DNA of 64,000 bases from Aestuarierythrobacter sp037968495 (GTDB lineage: Bacteria; Pseudomonadota; Alphaproteobacteria; Sphingomonadales; Sphingomonadaceae), in contig JBBKVP010000001.1 in assembly GCA_037968495.1 (NCBI GenBank), positions 1 to 64,000 on the forward strand. Reading direction: 5' to 3'. Made by a program: the position numbers and the translations under genes. This document shows positions 51,766 through 59,904 of this stretch, piece by piece. Every line of letters begins with the position of its first letter. The stretch's first letter is position 1. Below the pieces are notes generated by a model. It searched no databases, was not told where the DNA came from, and was given only the letters and a program-made list of their open reading frames with translations.

Positions 51766-52794
51766 GTGGAGAACATCATGCTGGAACGTCTGGGAATTAT
51801 CTGCTCTGCGCTGTTTATGATTGGCATATCTATTGCCGCAACTGCTCAAGAGGTCACAATGTCTGAGAACGAAAAATCCCGTTGGAGCATCGCAATTCAT
51901 GGCGGCGCAGGCACGATGTCACGCGACAAGATGACCGATGAATTGCAGGCTGAATATAAGGCGGCGCTGCAAGCGGCTTTGGATGCGGGCGCCACCATCT
52001 TGGCCGATGACGGCGAGGCCTTGGACGCGGTGCAGGCCGCCATCATCATTCTCGAAGACGATCCGCATTTCAACGCCGGACGCGGCGCGGTGTTCACTTA
52101 TAAGGGCGTGAACGAACATGATGCGGCGATCATGGATGGCAGTGACCGTTCCGCCGGGGCCAGCACCGGCACAACGCAAGTCAAAAACCCGATCTTGCTT
52201 GCTCGCTCCGTTATGGAGGACAGCCCGCATGTATTCCTCAGCCGAGAAGGCGCAGAAGTATTCGCTCGCGAGCAGGGAATTGAATTGGTCGATCCTGACT
52301 GGTTCGCGACGGCGGAGCGTTGGCGGCAGCTTGAAGAGCTCAAGGCAAAGAAGCTCGGCTGGTTCGATGTCGACTTGAAATATGGCACGGTTGGTGCAGT
52401 CGCAGTCGACAGCAATGGTAACATCGCAGCGGGCACTTCCACCGGCGGCCTCACCGGCAAGCGCTGGGGCCGCGTGGGCGATTCGCCGATTATCGGCGCA
52501 GGCACTTATGCCGATAACCGCGCCTGTGCGGTGTCCGCTACGGGTGCTGGCGAGTTCTTCATTCGCGCTGGTGTAGCGCATGAAATCTGCGCGCGGATGC
52601 GGATGCTCGGCGAAAGCGCGGAAATTGCAGCGCAAGCCGTCATCGCCGAAGTGGGCGAACTTGGTGGAGATGGCGGCGTGATCGTCGCAGCACCGGATGG
52701 CACAACTGCCTTCGCGATGAACACTCCAGGAATGTACCGGGGCCGCGCTGATAGTAATGGATTAAGTGAAGTTTCTATATTCGGAGATGAATAA
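51766..52794 (+). CDS. Isoaspartyl peptidase / plant-type L-asparaginase, exported
   Basis: Ntn-hydrolase that self-cleaves before a threonine and hydrolyses isoaspartyl peptides and asparagine. It has a signal peptide (cleavage near ATAQE), then IAIHGGAGTMSR, the family start, and FNAGRGAVFT. The maturation site is LKYGTVGAVAVD with Thr208 as the new N-terminal nucleophile; TSTGGLTGKRWGRVGDSPIIGAGTYAD and ATGAGEFFIRAGVAH complete the pattern. Length 342 is normal including the leader. The C-terminus is short. Single gene. Confidence 0.93.
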   Translation: MENIMLERLGIICSALFMIGISIAATAQEVTMSENEKSRWSIAIHGGAGTMSRDKMTDELQAEYKAALQAALDAGATILADDGEALDAVQAAIIILEDDPHFNAGRGAVFTYKGVNEHDAAIMDGSDRSAGASTGTTQVKNPILLARSVMEDSPHVFLSREGAEVFAREQGIELVDPDWFATAERWRQLEELKAKKLGWFDVDLKYGTVGAVAVDSNGNIAAGTSTGGLTGKRWGRVGDSPIIGAGTYADNRACAVSATGAGEFFIRAGVAHEICARMRMLGESAEIAAQAVIAEVGELGGDGGVIVAAPDGTTAFAMNTPGMYRGRADSNGLSEVSIFGDE

Positions 52795-52953
52795 GTAAAA
52801 GCATCGAAGGTCACTTAATTGACTCTTGATTGATCATACTCCTATAATTTTATTCCCGAGTGAAGATTTATTCGGGGTCGCTCTTTTATCGGGAATGCTG
52901 GTGCTGACCATGGTGTATGGTTGGTATGTCAGCTTTGATAGGGGCTGAACACT

Positions 52954-53403
52954 ATGAAATATTTTGGGAAGGCGGCAATTATTGCTGCTTCGGTTGGATT
53001 TGTATTCGCAACGCCGGCGATGGCTCAGGACCAATATCCGCTGGTTGGCGGTGACTGGGTTGAAGTGACGGGCATTAGCATCGACGACGGGCATTCGCTC
53101 GATTACGCGAACCATTTGGCAGCCCAGTGGCGGGTTGGCCAAGATTTTGCCGTCGAGCAGGGGTGGATTACCGGTTACGAGATATTGGCCAATGTGCATT
53201 CCCGTGCAGGTGAACCAGACCTCTATCTGATTACGCGATTTGGCGATTTTGAGGATGAGGCCGAGGCCGAGCGCCGGGGCAAGCTTTATCGAGAGATGAT
53301 GAAGAAGAACATCGCCAAGCTGCAAGAGGAGTCAGGTGGCCGTGCGGAATATCGCACCATAATGAGCACAACCCTGATGCAAGAGCTGACTTGGCGCGAG
53401 TGA
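52954..53403 (+). CDS. Small exported protein of unknown function
   Basis: A 149-residue protein with a signal peptide (MKYFGKAAIIAASVGFVF, cleavage near AMAQD). The mature part opens QYPLVGGDWVEVTGISIDDGHS, contains YANHLAAQWRVGQDFAVEQGW, and a charged helix with EDEAEAERRGKLYREMMKKN. The strand-helix alternation resembles a ferredoxin-like alpha/beta domain, but no family is recognised with confidence. A terminator follows, shared with the convergent beta-lactamase gene. Confidence 0.75.
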   Translation: MKYFGKAAIIAASVGFVFATPAMAQDQYPLVGGDWVEVTGISIDDGHSLDYANHLAAQWRVGQDFAVEQGWITGYEILANVHSRAGEPDLYLITRFGDFEDEAEAERRGKLYREMMKKNIAKLQEESGGRAEYRTIMSTTLMQELTWRE

Positions 53404-53420
53404 TCGCCGCCAATTGACGA

Positions 53421-53452
53421 AGAAGGGGAGGGCTGCGGCTCTCCCCTTTTGT
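53421..53452. terminator. Bidirectional terminator between the exported protein and beta-lactamase genes
   Basis: Arms AAGGGGAG (53423-53430) and CTCCCCTT (53441-53448) enclose a ten-base GC-rich loop; a TTTT run follows on the plus strand and an A-rich stretch precedes it for the minus-strand gene. Confidence 0.82.
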
Positions 53453-54357
53453 TATATTGGTCGGGCAGAAGTTGCTGCAATCGCTCCCAAGGCGGCCAGC
53501 ACTGCGGCACTGTCCCGTTCGACGCGGTAATGCACTTCTTCGAGGCGCAAATATCCCGTTATGATTAGCGGCGCGCCCGTTGGTGGTTCGGCGAAGGCCA
53601 GATCGACATAGATGCTGCCCATTCCGTCGGCGAAAGCCGTTCCGGTCTTGTCGCCCGTGGCCCATCCTTCGGGAATGCCGCCGCGAATGCGGTTCATGCC
53701 GGTGTCGGTTTCAATCATCCAGCTGCGCAATGTCTGTCGCATCTTGCCGGGCAGGGCGTAGCCATAGAGCAAGGCGTGCACAGTATTTGCCATCGCGCGC
53801 GGCGTGGTCGTGTCGCGAACTTCACCTGGCGGGACAAAGTTCAGGTCCGTTTCAAAGCGGTCTAGCCGGCTGACATCGTCGCCGATGGAGCGCCAGAATG
53901 CTGTCATCGCCTTTGGGCCGCCAAGGCGCCTGAGCAAGATGTTTGCTGCTGCATTGTCGCTTTTCGTCAGCGTAGTCTTGGCCAGATTGGCAATTGTCAT
54001 CGTCTGGCCAACGCGTTCCTTTGTCACCGGCGAGTATGAGACGATGTCGCCGGACGTAACAGGCAGCGCCATATCCAGTGCATCGCCGCCATTTGCCGCG
54101 CGCTGCATCGCCAGCGCCGCTAAGGACAGTTTGAAAGACGAGCAATGCGCGAAGCGTTCGTCCATGCGATTGCCGAAGATTTCACCGCTGCCGGTGTCAA
54201 GCACCGCCGCACCCAATGCGCCGCCGCTTTCGCCCTCAAGTGAGCGGACCCGCGCGGATGCATCGAAAGATGAGCCCGTTTTCACGCAGCCCCCAAGCGC
54301 GCTTGCCGCGAGGGCCGCACTGCTTCCGGCGAGAATAGTCCGGCGATCATAAGTCAT
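53452..54357 (-). CDS. bla: Class A serine beta-lactamase, lipoprotein-type leader
   Basis: The start is placed at the ATG at 54357 (MTYDRRTILAGS), overlapping the GNAT stop by four bases; 301 residues. The leader has a Tat-like RR and a lipobox LGGC (Cys24), suggesting a membrane-tethered enzyme. All class A motifs are present: Ser73-x-x-Lys76 (HCSSFKLS), SDN (KSDNAAANILL), the omega-loop ETDLNFVPPGEVRDTTTP with the general-base Glu and Asn, and KTG (GDKTGTAF). A cysteine precedes the catalytic serine, but no partner is found after KTG, so the carbapenemase-type disulfide is absent. Substrate range is not deducible. No mobile element flanks it. Confidence 0.9.
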   Translation of the reverse strand: MTYDRRTILAGSSAALAASALGGCVKTGSSFDASARVRSLEGESGGALGAAVLDTGSGEIFGNRMDERFAHCSSFKLSLAALAMQRAANGGDALDMALPVTSGDIVSYSPVTKERVGQTMTIANLAKTTLTKSDNAAANILLRRLGGPKAMTAFWRSIGDDVSRLDRFETDLNFVPPGEVRDTTTPRAMANTVHALLYGYALPGKMRQTLRSWMIETDTGMNRIRGGIPEGWATGDKTGTAFADGMGSIYVDLAFAEPPTGAPLIITGYLRLEEVHYRVERDSAAVLAALGAIAATSARPI

Positions 54358-54689
54358 AGGTGGAGCTCCATGCAGACGCTGAATTCGTCGGACACATAAT
54401 CGTCGAAAGGGTCGCATTCCGCAAATCCGTAATTCGAATAGAGCCGCGCAGCATCGGCAAATTGCACAGGCCTACCGGTTTCGAGCCCGACCCATGAATA
54501 GCTGCGCCGCTTTGCTTCATCCAGTAGCGCGGTCAGCATCGCTTGGCCCGCATCCTTAACGCGGAATGCCGGGGCTGCGCGCATTGCCTTTAGCTCGCCG
54601 CGCTTGTTATCCAGGTGTTTTAAAGCGCCGCACGCGGCCAATTGTCCATCCGCCCAAGCGGTAAAGAAACTCACATCAGGCTCTTGCAA
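54354..54689 (-). CDS. GNAT-family acetyltransferase, possibly 5'-truncated
   Basis: The visible protein (111 residues from a TTG at 54689) covers the core of a YsnE-type GNAT domain: FFTAWADGQLAACGALKHL, RGELKAMRAAPAFRVKDAGQAML and YSWVGLETG through LYSNYGFAEC. Relatives are about 150 residues with an extra N-terminal strand and helix. The same frame continues upstream to near 54826 without ATG or GTG and includes SLPPERLQEPDVSF, which aligns with the family, then an atypical CHHHHCDDGGKPNF segment. So either translation starts at TTG, or the 5' end has decayed. The acetyl-CoA loop (normally Q/RxxGxG/A) reads RVKDAGQA, also altered. It is coupled to the beta-lactamase gene. Confidence 0.62.
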   Translation of the reverse strand: MQEPDVSFFTAWADGQLAACGALKHLDNKRGELKAMRAAPAFRVKDAGQAMLTALLDEAKRRSYSWVGLETGRPVQFADAARLYSNYGFAECDPFDDYVSDEFSVCMELHL

Positions 54690-54826
54690 ACGTTCGGGCG
54701 GAAGCGAGTTAACTTTGCAGGCGGGAGACCAGCTATAGCCTTTTGGCCGGAAGTTTGGCTTGCCCCCGTCGTCACAATGATGGTGGTGGCATCGGCCGCA
54801 GGCCAGCGCAACTGGCCAGCTTCATA

Positions 54827-55723
54827 CTATCCGCGTTTTCTGGCTTGGGCGTAAGCGCCTAGGATGCGGAGCTCTTTACAGTGGAACGCCAGTTCTTCCA
54901 GCGCGCGGTCGACCGCTGCATCGCCGGGCGCACCAATAATATCGGCATAGAACATGGTGGCGGAAAAGCTTGCGCCCTTTTGGTAGCTTTCCAGCTTTGT
55001 AATATTGACGCCATTGGTCGCAAAACCGCCCATCGCCTTATAGAGCGCGGCAGGGATGTTCTTCACTTCGAAGATCAGTGTCGTCATCGCCGCTTCGCCG
55101 GCTAGTTCGGCGGGATCGCGGCCTTCTTTCGCCAGAACCACGAAGCGGGTCATATTGTCAGCGGCGTCCTCGACCTGATCGTCGATGACTTTGAGCCCAT
55201 ACAGATCTGCAGCGATTTTCGGAGCGATGGCAGCGATGAAGGGGTTGCCGCTGTCCGCAACAAACGCGGCTGCGCCGGCCGTGTCGCTATAGCTGATCGG
55301 AACAATGTCACGCTCGCGAAGATAATGGCGCGATTGGCCAAGTGCCTGCGGGTGGCTGTAGGCCGCCTCAAACGGGCCTTTGGTGTCCAGCGCCATCAAA
55401 GCATGGGTGATCGGCATGAAATGCTCGGCCACAATCGCAAGGCCGCTTTCGGGCAGCAGAAAATGGATGTCGGCCACTCGGCCATGCTGGCTGTTTTCAA
55501 TCGGAATAATCGCGCAGCCCGCGCGGCTTTGCTTCACTGCATCAATCGCATCTTCGAAACTGAAGCTCGGCAGCGGTAGCGCATCGGGCGCAAACTCCAT
55601 TCCGGCACGGTGCGAATTGGCGCCGGGTGAACCCTGCCATGCAATTGCGCGCATTGGATCGGTGGCAGCTTCGCTGCGCATTTTCTCGACCATAGCGACG
55701 GCGGGGGCTGGAAAGCTTTGCAT
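54827..55723 (-). CDS. pheA: Prephenate dehydratase
   Basis: Monofunctional enzyme converting prephenate to phenylpyruvate for phenylalanine synthesis. The 298 residues show IAWQGSPGANSH near the start, IPIENSQHGRVAD, the catalytic DNMTRFVVL motif (TRF), and a C-terminal regulatory ACT domain with NIPAALYKAMGGFATNGVNITKLESYQKG, where the ES segment takes part in phenylalanine feedback control. An ATG further inside (MRAIAWQG, near residue 24) could be the true start. No chorismate-mutase domain is fused. Divergent from the cytochrome c gene. Confidence 0.94.
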   Translation of the reverse strand: MQSFPAPAVAMVEKMRSEAATDPMRAIAWQGSPGANSHRAGMEFAPDALPLPSFSFEDAIDAVKQSRAGCAIIPIENSQHGRVADIHFLLPESGLAIVAEHFMPITHALMALDTKGPFEAAYSHPQALGQSRHYLRERDIVPISYSDTAGAAAFVADSGNPFIAAIAPKIAADLYGLKVIDDQVEDAADNMTRFVVLAKEGRDPAELAGEAAMTTLIFEVKNIPAALYKAMGGFATNGVNITKLESYQKGASFSATMFYADIIGAPGDAAVDRALEELAFHCKELRILGAYAQARKRG

Positions 55724-55861
55724 AATTCCCGGCGATTAGTGCGGCGAATTGCTGGCGGCAAGCGTCTTAGCCCCTTGCGAAGCGGCGACGTGCTGATTAG
55801 AGCGGCGGCCAAGCAGCAGATTTATTGCTGTACCCTATTATCAAGCACGGAATTTTACGCG

Positions 55862-56524
55862 ATGGGCGACCGTTTCAACACCACAGCCGGCTGGGTCCTT
55901 TTTGCAGGGATCATTGCGCTGGGTCTTTCAAGCATCTCAATGAGGATTTTCGATACGCACCGTCCCGAAGAAATGGCCTATCCGATTGAGGGTGTCGTAT
56001 CTTCCGAAGGCGGCGACTCTGGGCCTTCCTTGGCGATGTTGTTATCCACTGCCGACATTGCTGCTGGCGAGAAAGTCTTTGCGAAATGTGTTGCCTGCCA
56101 TACACCCAATCAGGGCGGCGCCAATGGGATCGGTCCTAATCTGTACGGGATTATGGGCAAGCCAGTGGGTAAGCACGCTGCAGGGTTCGCGTATAGTTCG
56201 GCACTGTCGGGCCATGGTGGTAATTGGGATTTCGATAATATGGATGCCTGGCTGAAGAGTCCGAAGGCATTTGCGTCGGGTACCAAGATGAGTTTTGCCG
56301 GACTTGGCAAGGACGAAGATCGCGCCAATGTGATTGCCTACCTTAATTCTTTGGGCTCGAACCTTCCATTGCCAACCGTCGAAGCCGTTCCGGTTGAAGC
56401 AGATGCTTTGGCGCCCGGCGAAGACGCACCAGGTGCAGGCCCGGGTGCAGTAGACGGCGCTGACCCAAGCGCTGTGGAAGCTGCTGGCGCTATGGGCGCC
56501 GCACAGCCGGTCCCATCAAACTAA
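55862..56524 (+). CDS. Membrane-anchored c-type cytochrome
   Basis: The ATG at 55862 (MGDRFNTTAGWVLFAGIIAL) starts an uncleaved membrane anchor (residues ~10-28). The heme site is CVACH (Cys76, Cys79, His80), preceded by AGEKVFAKC, and the sixth ligand is likely Met143 in GTKMSFAGLG. This matches class I CycM/c552-type cytochromes that pass electrons from the bc1 complex to terminal oxidase. The 220 residues include an unusual ~45-residue Ala/Pro/Gly/Glu tail after residue 175. The gene faces rlmE across a GC-rich palindrome. Confidence 0.92.
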   Translation: MGDRFNTTAGWVLFAGIIALGLSSISMRIFDTHRPEEMAYPIEGVVSSEGGDSGPSLAMLLSTADIAAGEKVFAKCVACHTPNQGGANGIGPNLYGIMGKPVGKHAAGFAYSSALSGHGGNWDFDNMDAWLKSPKAFASGTKMSFAGLGKDEDRANVIAYLNSLGSNLPLPTVEAVPVEADALAPGEDAPGAGPGAVDGADPSAVEAAGAMGAAQPVPSN

Positions 56525-56537
56525 GCTAATTTCAAAC

Positions 56538-56564
56538 GGCTGGGTGCGCGCACGCGCGTCAGCC
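56538..56564. terminator. GC-rich palindrome between cytochrome c and rlmE genes
   Basis: GGCTG...CAGCC outer arms (56538-56542 and 56560-56564) with an inner GCGCG/CGCGC alternation form a hairpin between two convergent genes and overlap the rlmE stop. No T run, so it is only a possible terminator. Confidence 0.4.
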
Positions 56565-57218
56565 TTTGAATCCCTGAGCAACGACATACCATTCGGAGCT
56601 GCCCTTGCGGCTCGCGGGTGGTTTGGCATGTTTGACGGTAGTGAAGTGCTTCTTCAGCAGATCAAGCAGGTCCTTGTCGGTCCCGCCAGCCAGCACCTTG
56701 GCAATGAAGGTGCCGCCTTGTGAAAGGTTTTCTGTAGCAAACCACGCAGCTGCTTCGACCAAGCCCATCGTGCGCAAGTGATCGGTCTGTTTGTGGCCAA
56801 CCGTGTTGGCAGCCATATCCGACATCACAAGATCGGGCGGCCCGTCGAGCGCTTCGCTTAGCGCATCGGGCGCTGCATCATCCATGAAATCCATTTGGAA
56901 GATTGTGACGCCTTCGATCGGATCGGTTTCGAGCAAGTCGATACCGACGATGGACGCTCTTGGCGACACTTTGCGCACGACTTGGCTCCAGCCGCCGGGA
57001 GTGATGCCCAAATCCACTACTCGCTTGGCACCCTTGAGCAGCTTAAACTTCTCGTCCAGCTCGATCAGCTTATAGGCCGCGCGACTACGGTAACCGTCTG
57101 CCTTTGCCTTTTTGACATAGGGATCGTTTAGCTGCCGCTCGAGCCAGCGAGTGGAAGATGCGCTGCGTTTCTTCGCCGTGCGGACTTTGCGGTCCGGGTC
57201 TTTGCCTGAACGGCTCAA
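56559..57218 (-). CDS. rlmE: 23S rRNA (uridine-2'-O-)-methyltransferase
   Basis: FtsJ/RrmJ heat-shock methyltransferase that modifies U2552 in the 23S A-loop. The 219-residue protein opens with a basic stretch, then RSRAAYKLIELDEKFKLLKGAKRVVDLGITPGGWSQVV, the SAM site (usual DLGAAPGGWSQ), and LVMSDMAANTVGHKQTDH with the catalytic Asp; FIAKVLAGGTDKDLL and KPPASRKGSSEWYVVA carry the K and E of the KDKE tetrad. Four-base overlap with ppx upstream. The pairing ppx-rlmE is common in alphaproteobacteria. Confidence 0.95.
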   Translation of the reverse strand: MSRSGKDPDRKVRTAKKRSASSTRWLERQLNDPYVKKAKADGYRSRAAYKLIELDEKFKLLKGAKRVVDLGITPGGWSQVVRKVSPRASIVGIDLLETDPIEGVTIFQMDFMDDAAPDALSEALDGPPDLVMSDMAANTVGHKQTDHLRTMGLVEAAAWFATENLSQGGTFIAKVLAGGTDKDLLDLLKKHFTTVKHAKPPASRKGSSEWYVVAQGFKG

Positions 57219-58414
57219 TGTTTCTCTCCGGATTTTGCGTCAGGCTTCGTGTCGCGTAATTTCTGCATTGCGGCGCGGCCACCCTCTTCGGCAGACATCA
57301 AACTGCGCAAAATGCCTTCGCGGATACCGCGGTCGGCCACGCCAAGGCGCGGTGCTGGCCAGATGTCGAGGATAGCGTCGAGGATCGCGCAGCCCGCAAC
57401 GACCATTTCGGACCGGTCTCTGCCAATGGTCGGCAGAGTAGCGCGTTCATCGAAAGACATAAGCGAAAGCCTGGTGTTGATGTCGCGCATCGCTTGCGTC
57501 GGTATTATCAGACCGTCGACTGCACGCCGATCATAATGCGGCAATTCCAGATGCAGGCTCGCGAGCGTAGTGACTGTGCCGCTCGTACCAAGAAGCCGCA
57601 TGTCAGCGACTTGCGAGGGCGCAATACGCGCCGCAAACTCAGCAAAACTATCGCTCACAAGACGTCGCATTTCCGCATAGCGTTGGGCGCGCAGCTCAGG
57701 CGTCTCCTCACCGCGCCCGGCAGTTTCGGTCAGCGAGACGACACCCCACGGCACTGATTGCCAATCGAGGATGTGCGGCACCGGATCACCGGGTTCGATC
57801 AATACCAGTTCCGTCGACCCACCGCCAATGTCGAATATCACTGCTGGGCCGGGGCTGTCGGTTAGCAAGACATGGCAGCCCAATACGGCCAGCCGCGCCT
57901 CTTCCTCGGCAGAGATAATGTCGAGCACGATACCGGTTTCTTCGCGGACGCGGGTGATGAACTCCGCACCGTTTTCCGCGCGGCGGCAGGCTTCAGTCGC
58001 GACCGAGCGTGCGAGATGCACGCTGCGGCGTTTCAGCTTGTCGGCGCAAACTTTTAGAGCGGCTAGCGCGCGGTCCATCGCTTCGTCGCTTAGCCGGCCG
58101 CTTTCAGCGAGGCCTTCGCCCAGTTTTACCACTCGGCTAAACGCGTCGATCACTGTAAAATCTTCGCCAGCCGGCCGCGCGATTAATAGCCGACAATTAT
58201 TAGTGCCAAGATCAAGCGCGGCATAGGCTTGCCGGCGTTGGTAGGGTTTGTTTGGCGCAGCATTTTTGCTGCCATTTGCGGGCTTGCCAGTCGGCCGGGA
58301 ATTGGGCTGCGAGGGGCGGCCGGGCCGGAAATCGGCGACCGCTCTACTTCTATTGCCTCGCTTGGGCGTCGTCCCCTTAATGCCGTCTGGCGGAGAAAAA
58401 TCCGCCATTATCAA
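57215..58414 (-). CDS. ppx: Exopolyphosphatase / GppA-family phosphatase
   Basis: Enzyme of the Ppx/GppA family degrading polyphosphate and/or pppGpp. An Arg/Pro/Asn-rich N-terminal extension (residues ~1-60) precedes the actin-like ATPase fold: YAALDLGTNNCRLLIARP, LARSVATEACRRAENGAEFI, and FDIGGGSTELVLIE. The second half holds RLLGTSGTVTTLASL. At 399 residues it lacks the HD domain of longer Ppx forms, which fits the shorter alphaproteobacterial type. It is upstream of and coupled to rlmE, with tRNA-Gln beyond its start. Confidence 0.92.
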   Translation of the reverse strand: MIMADFSPPDGIKGTTPKRGNRSRAVADFRPGRPSQPNSRPTGKPANGSKNAAPNKPYQRRQAYAALDLGTNNCRLLIARPAGEDFTVIDAFSRVVKLGEGLAESGRLSDEAMDRALAALKVCADKLKRRSVHLARSVATEACRRAENGAEFITRVREETGIVLDIISAEEEARLAVLGCHVLLTDSPGPAVIFDIGGGSTELVLIEPGDPVPHILDWQSVPWGVVSLTETAGRGEETPELRAQRYAEMRRLVSDSFAEFAARIAPSQVADMRLLGTSGTVTTLASLHLELPHYDRRAVDGLIIPTQAMRDINTRLSLMSFDERATLPTIGRDRSEMVVAGCAILDAILDIWPAPRLGVADRGIREGILRSLMSAEEGGRAAMQKLRDTKPDAKSGEKH

Positions 58415-58596
58415 AAGCTTTCACTATCACTCGCAAAAATCACGAGCACCTGCCGCAGATGCTAGCGACACCGCGCGGCGGCGGCAAGTGCAGCGGGATT
58501 CGCAAAGCGCTCAAAAACGATCCTGCTCGGCCACACAGCAAGCGAAGACTGGCCTTGACCACAAGTTCACCCAGACCTAAATGCGCGCTCTCCGGC

Positions 58597-58670
58597 TGCC
58601 CCGTCGTCTAATGGTAAGACTACGGACTCTGACTCCGTCAATTGAGGTTCGAATCCTCACGGGGCATCCA
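58597..58670 (+). tRNA. tRNA-Gln (anticodon CTG)
   Basis: A 74-base cloverleaf: acceptor arms TGCCCCG and CGGGGCA, D arm with TCTAATGGTAAGA, anticodon stem ACGGA/TCCGT around loop CTCTGAC (anticodon CTG), and a TTCGAAT T-loop in GAGGTTCGAATCCTC. The CCA end is encoded. It reads CAG codons for glutamine. Plus strand, between ppx (divergent) and the LOG-family gene. Confidence 0.95.
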
Positions 58671-58722
58671 ATTTTGCCCACATCGCTGAGAACTAAAGAC
58701 TGTTTGGCCCATCTAAACGCAA

Positions 58723-58744
58723 GTGTGACACACGACTGTCACAC
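58723..58744. repeat. Perfect inverted repeat downstream of tRNA-Gln
   Basis: GTGTGACA (58723-58730) and TGTCACAC (58737-58744) pair perfectly around a six-base spacer. It lies 53 bases past the tRNA and is followed by ACCAAAAAAT. It could be an operator for a GntR/TetR-type regulator (GTGACA-like half sites) or a weak terminator. Confidence 0.4.
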
Positions 58745-58976
58745 ACCAAAAAATACGAGGCTATGTCAGAGAAAATTATGGACCTCTATCCTGACATGTC
58801 GACCATTGCGATCACTCTGCGCGACTGGAATCGAGGTTTTGAGCTGTCGAAGCATTACTAACTGACCGATAGTGTCAACCGCGTCAGTGTTGGCGTAGTT
58901 GAGGGCCTAATGGGCGGGGACGGCTCTGGCCGCGTACAGCGCTAGAACTGCTGATTAAAGCACCGCGATAACGCTA

Positions 58977-59000
58977 GGCGGTAAGTCCTGACTTGCCGCC
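58977..59000 (+). repeat. Hairpin just upstream of the LOG-family gene
   Basis: GGCGGTAAG and CTTGCCGCC (58977-58985 and 58992-59000) pair with one G-T, over a six-base loop that can pair further. It lies about 30 bases before the start at 59029, so it would be in the mRNA leader or act as a terminator for the upstream side. Confidence 0.4.
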
Positions 59001-59028
59001 TCGCCATGCCGTCCTTAGGGCGAGTTAC

Positions 59029-59904
59029 ATGACAGATAAAAACGAAGATCACGAGCTAAGCCGCCGCCGCTTTTACCCGGCGGAAGTTGAAGCCAAAACC
59101 GCCAAGACCTCCCCCCAGCAAACTCCGCAGACTCAGCACCCGGCGTATAAGTTGGCGTTCCAGGACACGGATTTCATGCTGCGGGAGGAATTGCGGCCAG
59201 TCCGTTTTCAGCTGGAACTGCTGAAGCCCGAAATGCTGCTCGACGAAGCTGGCGTTGGCTCGACGCTGGTGATGTATGGCTCTGCACGCATTCCTTCGCC
59301 CGAAGAAGCAGAAGCCAAGGTCGCGAACGCTACGCCTGAGAACAAGGCTGTGGCCGAACGCCTCGCCGCCAAAGCGAAGTATTACGACGAGGCACGCAAG
59401 CTCGCCCGATTGGTCAGCGAAAAGTCGATTGTCGAAGAGGGCAAGCGCCAGTTCGTTGTTTGCTCTGGCGGTGGCCCATCCATCATGGAAGCGGCCAATC
59501 GCGGCGCATCTGATGCCGGGGCGGAATCCATCGGCCTCAACATCATCCTGCCACATGAGCAGGCGCCCAACGCCTATGTTACGCCCTACTTGTCGCTCAA
59601 CTTCCACTATTTCGCGCTTCGTAAGATGCACTTCCTGCTACGCGCGCGCGCCGTGGCAGTGTTCCCGGGCGGTTTCGGCACGTTCGATGAGTTTTTCGAA
59701 CTGCTCACGCTGATCCAGACCGGCAAAATGAAGCCGATCCCGATTGTCCTGTTCGGCAAAGATTTCTGGACCAAGGTCATCGACTTCGAAGCGCTAGCCG
59801 ACGAAGGCACGATCAATCACGATGATCTCAAACTGTTCCAATGGTGCGAGACCGCTGACGAAGCATGGGCCTGTATTTCGAAGTTCTACGAACTCGAAGC
59901 CTAG
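59029..59904 (+). CDS. LOG-family protein (TIGR00730-like, putative nucleotide 5'-monophosphate phosphoribohydrolase)
   Basis: A 291-residue protein from the ATG at 59029 (MTDKNEDHELSRRRF). It carries the LOG signatures: VCSGGGPSIMEAANRGASDAGAESIGLN and the catalytic PGGFGTFDEFFELL (PGGxGTxxE). Family members hydrolyse cytokinin-type or purine nucleotides at the ribose-base bond; older annotations say lysine decarboxylase. The ~85-residue N-terminal part before MYGSARIPSPEEA is longer than in small LOG proteins, typical of the type II form. Convergent with thiD (four-base overlap). Confidence 0.9.
   Translation: MTDKNEDHELSRRRFYPAEVEAKTAKTSPQQTPQTQHPAYKLAFQDTDFMLREELRPVRFQLELLKPEMLLDEAGVGSTLVMYGSARIPSPEEAEAKVANATPENKAVAERLAAKAKYYDEARKLARLVSEKSIVEEGKRQFVVCSGGGPSIMEAANRGASDAGAESIGLNIILPHEQAPNAYVTPYLSLNFHYFALRKMHFLLRARAVAVFPGGFGTFDEFFELLTLIQTGKMKPIPIVLFGKDFWTKVIDFEALADEGTINHDDLKLFQWCETADEAWACISKFYELEA

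Larger units (their letters stand above)
58671..59028. other. Intergenic region between tRNA-Gln and the LOG-family gene
   Basis: About 360 bases without a convincing gene. It contains a 32-codon frame at 58763-58861 (opening MSEKIMDLYPDMS) of unknown status, with no good ribosome-binding site; an inverted repeat at 58723-58744; and a hairpin at 58977-59000. No integrase or repeat of the tRNA 3' end was seen, so it is not an obvious integration site. Confidence 0.5.

Noticed and set aside
58597..58670. tRNA-Gln as an integration site for an island
   Set aside because: No integrase nearby and no direct repeat of the tRNA 3' end was found in the flanking sequence.
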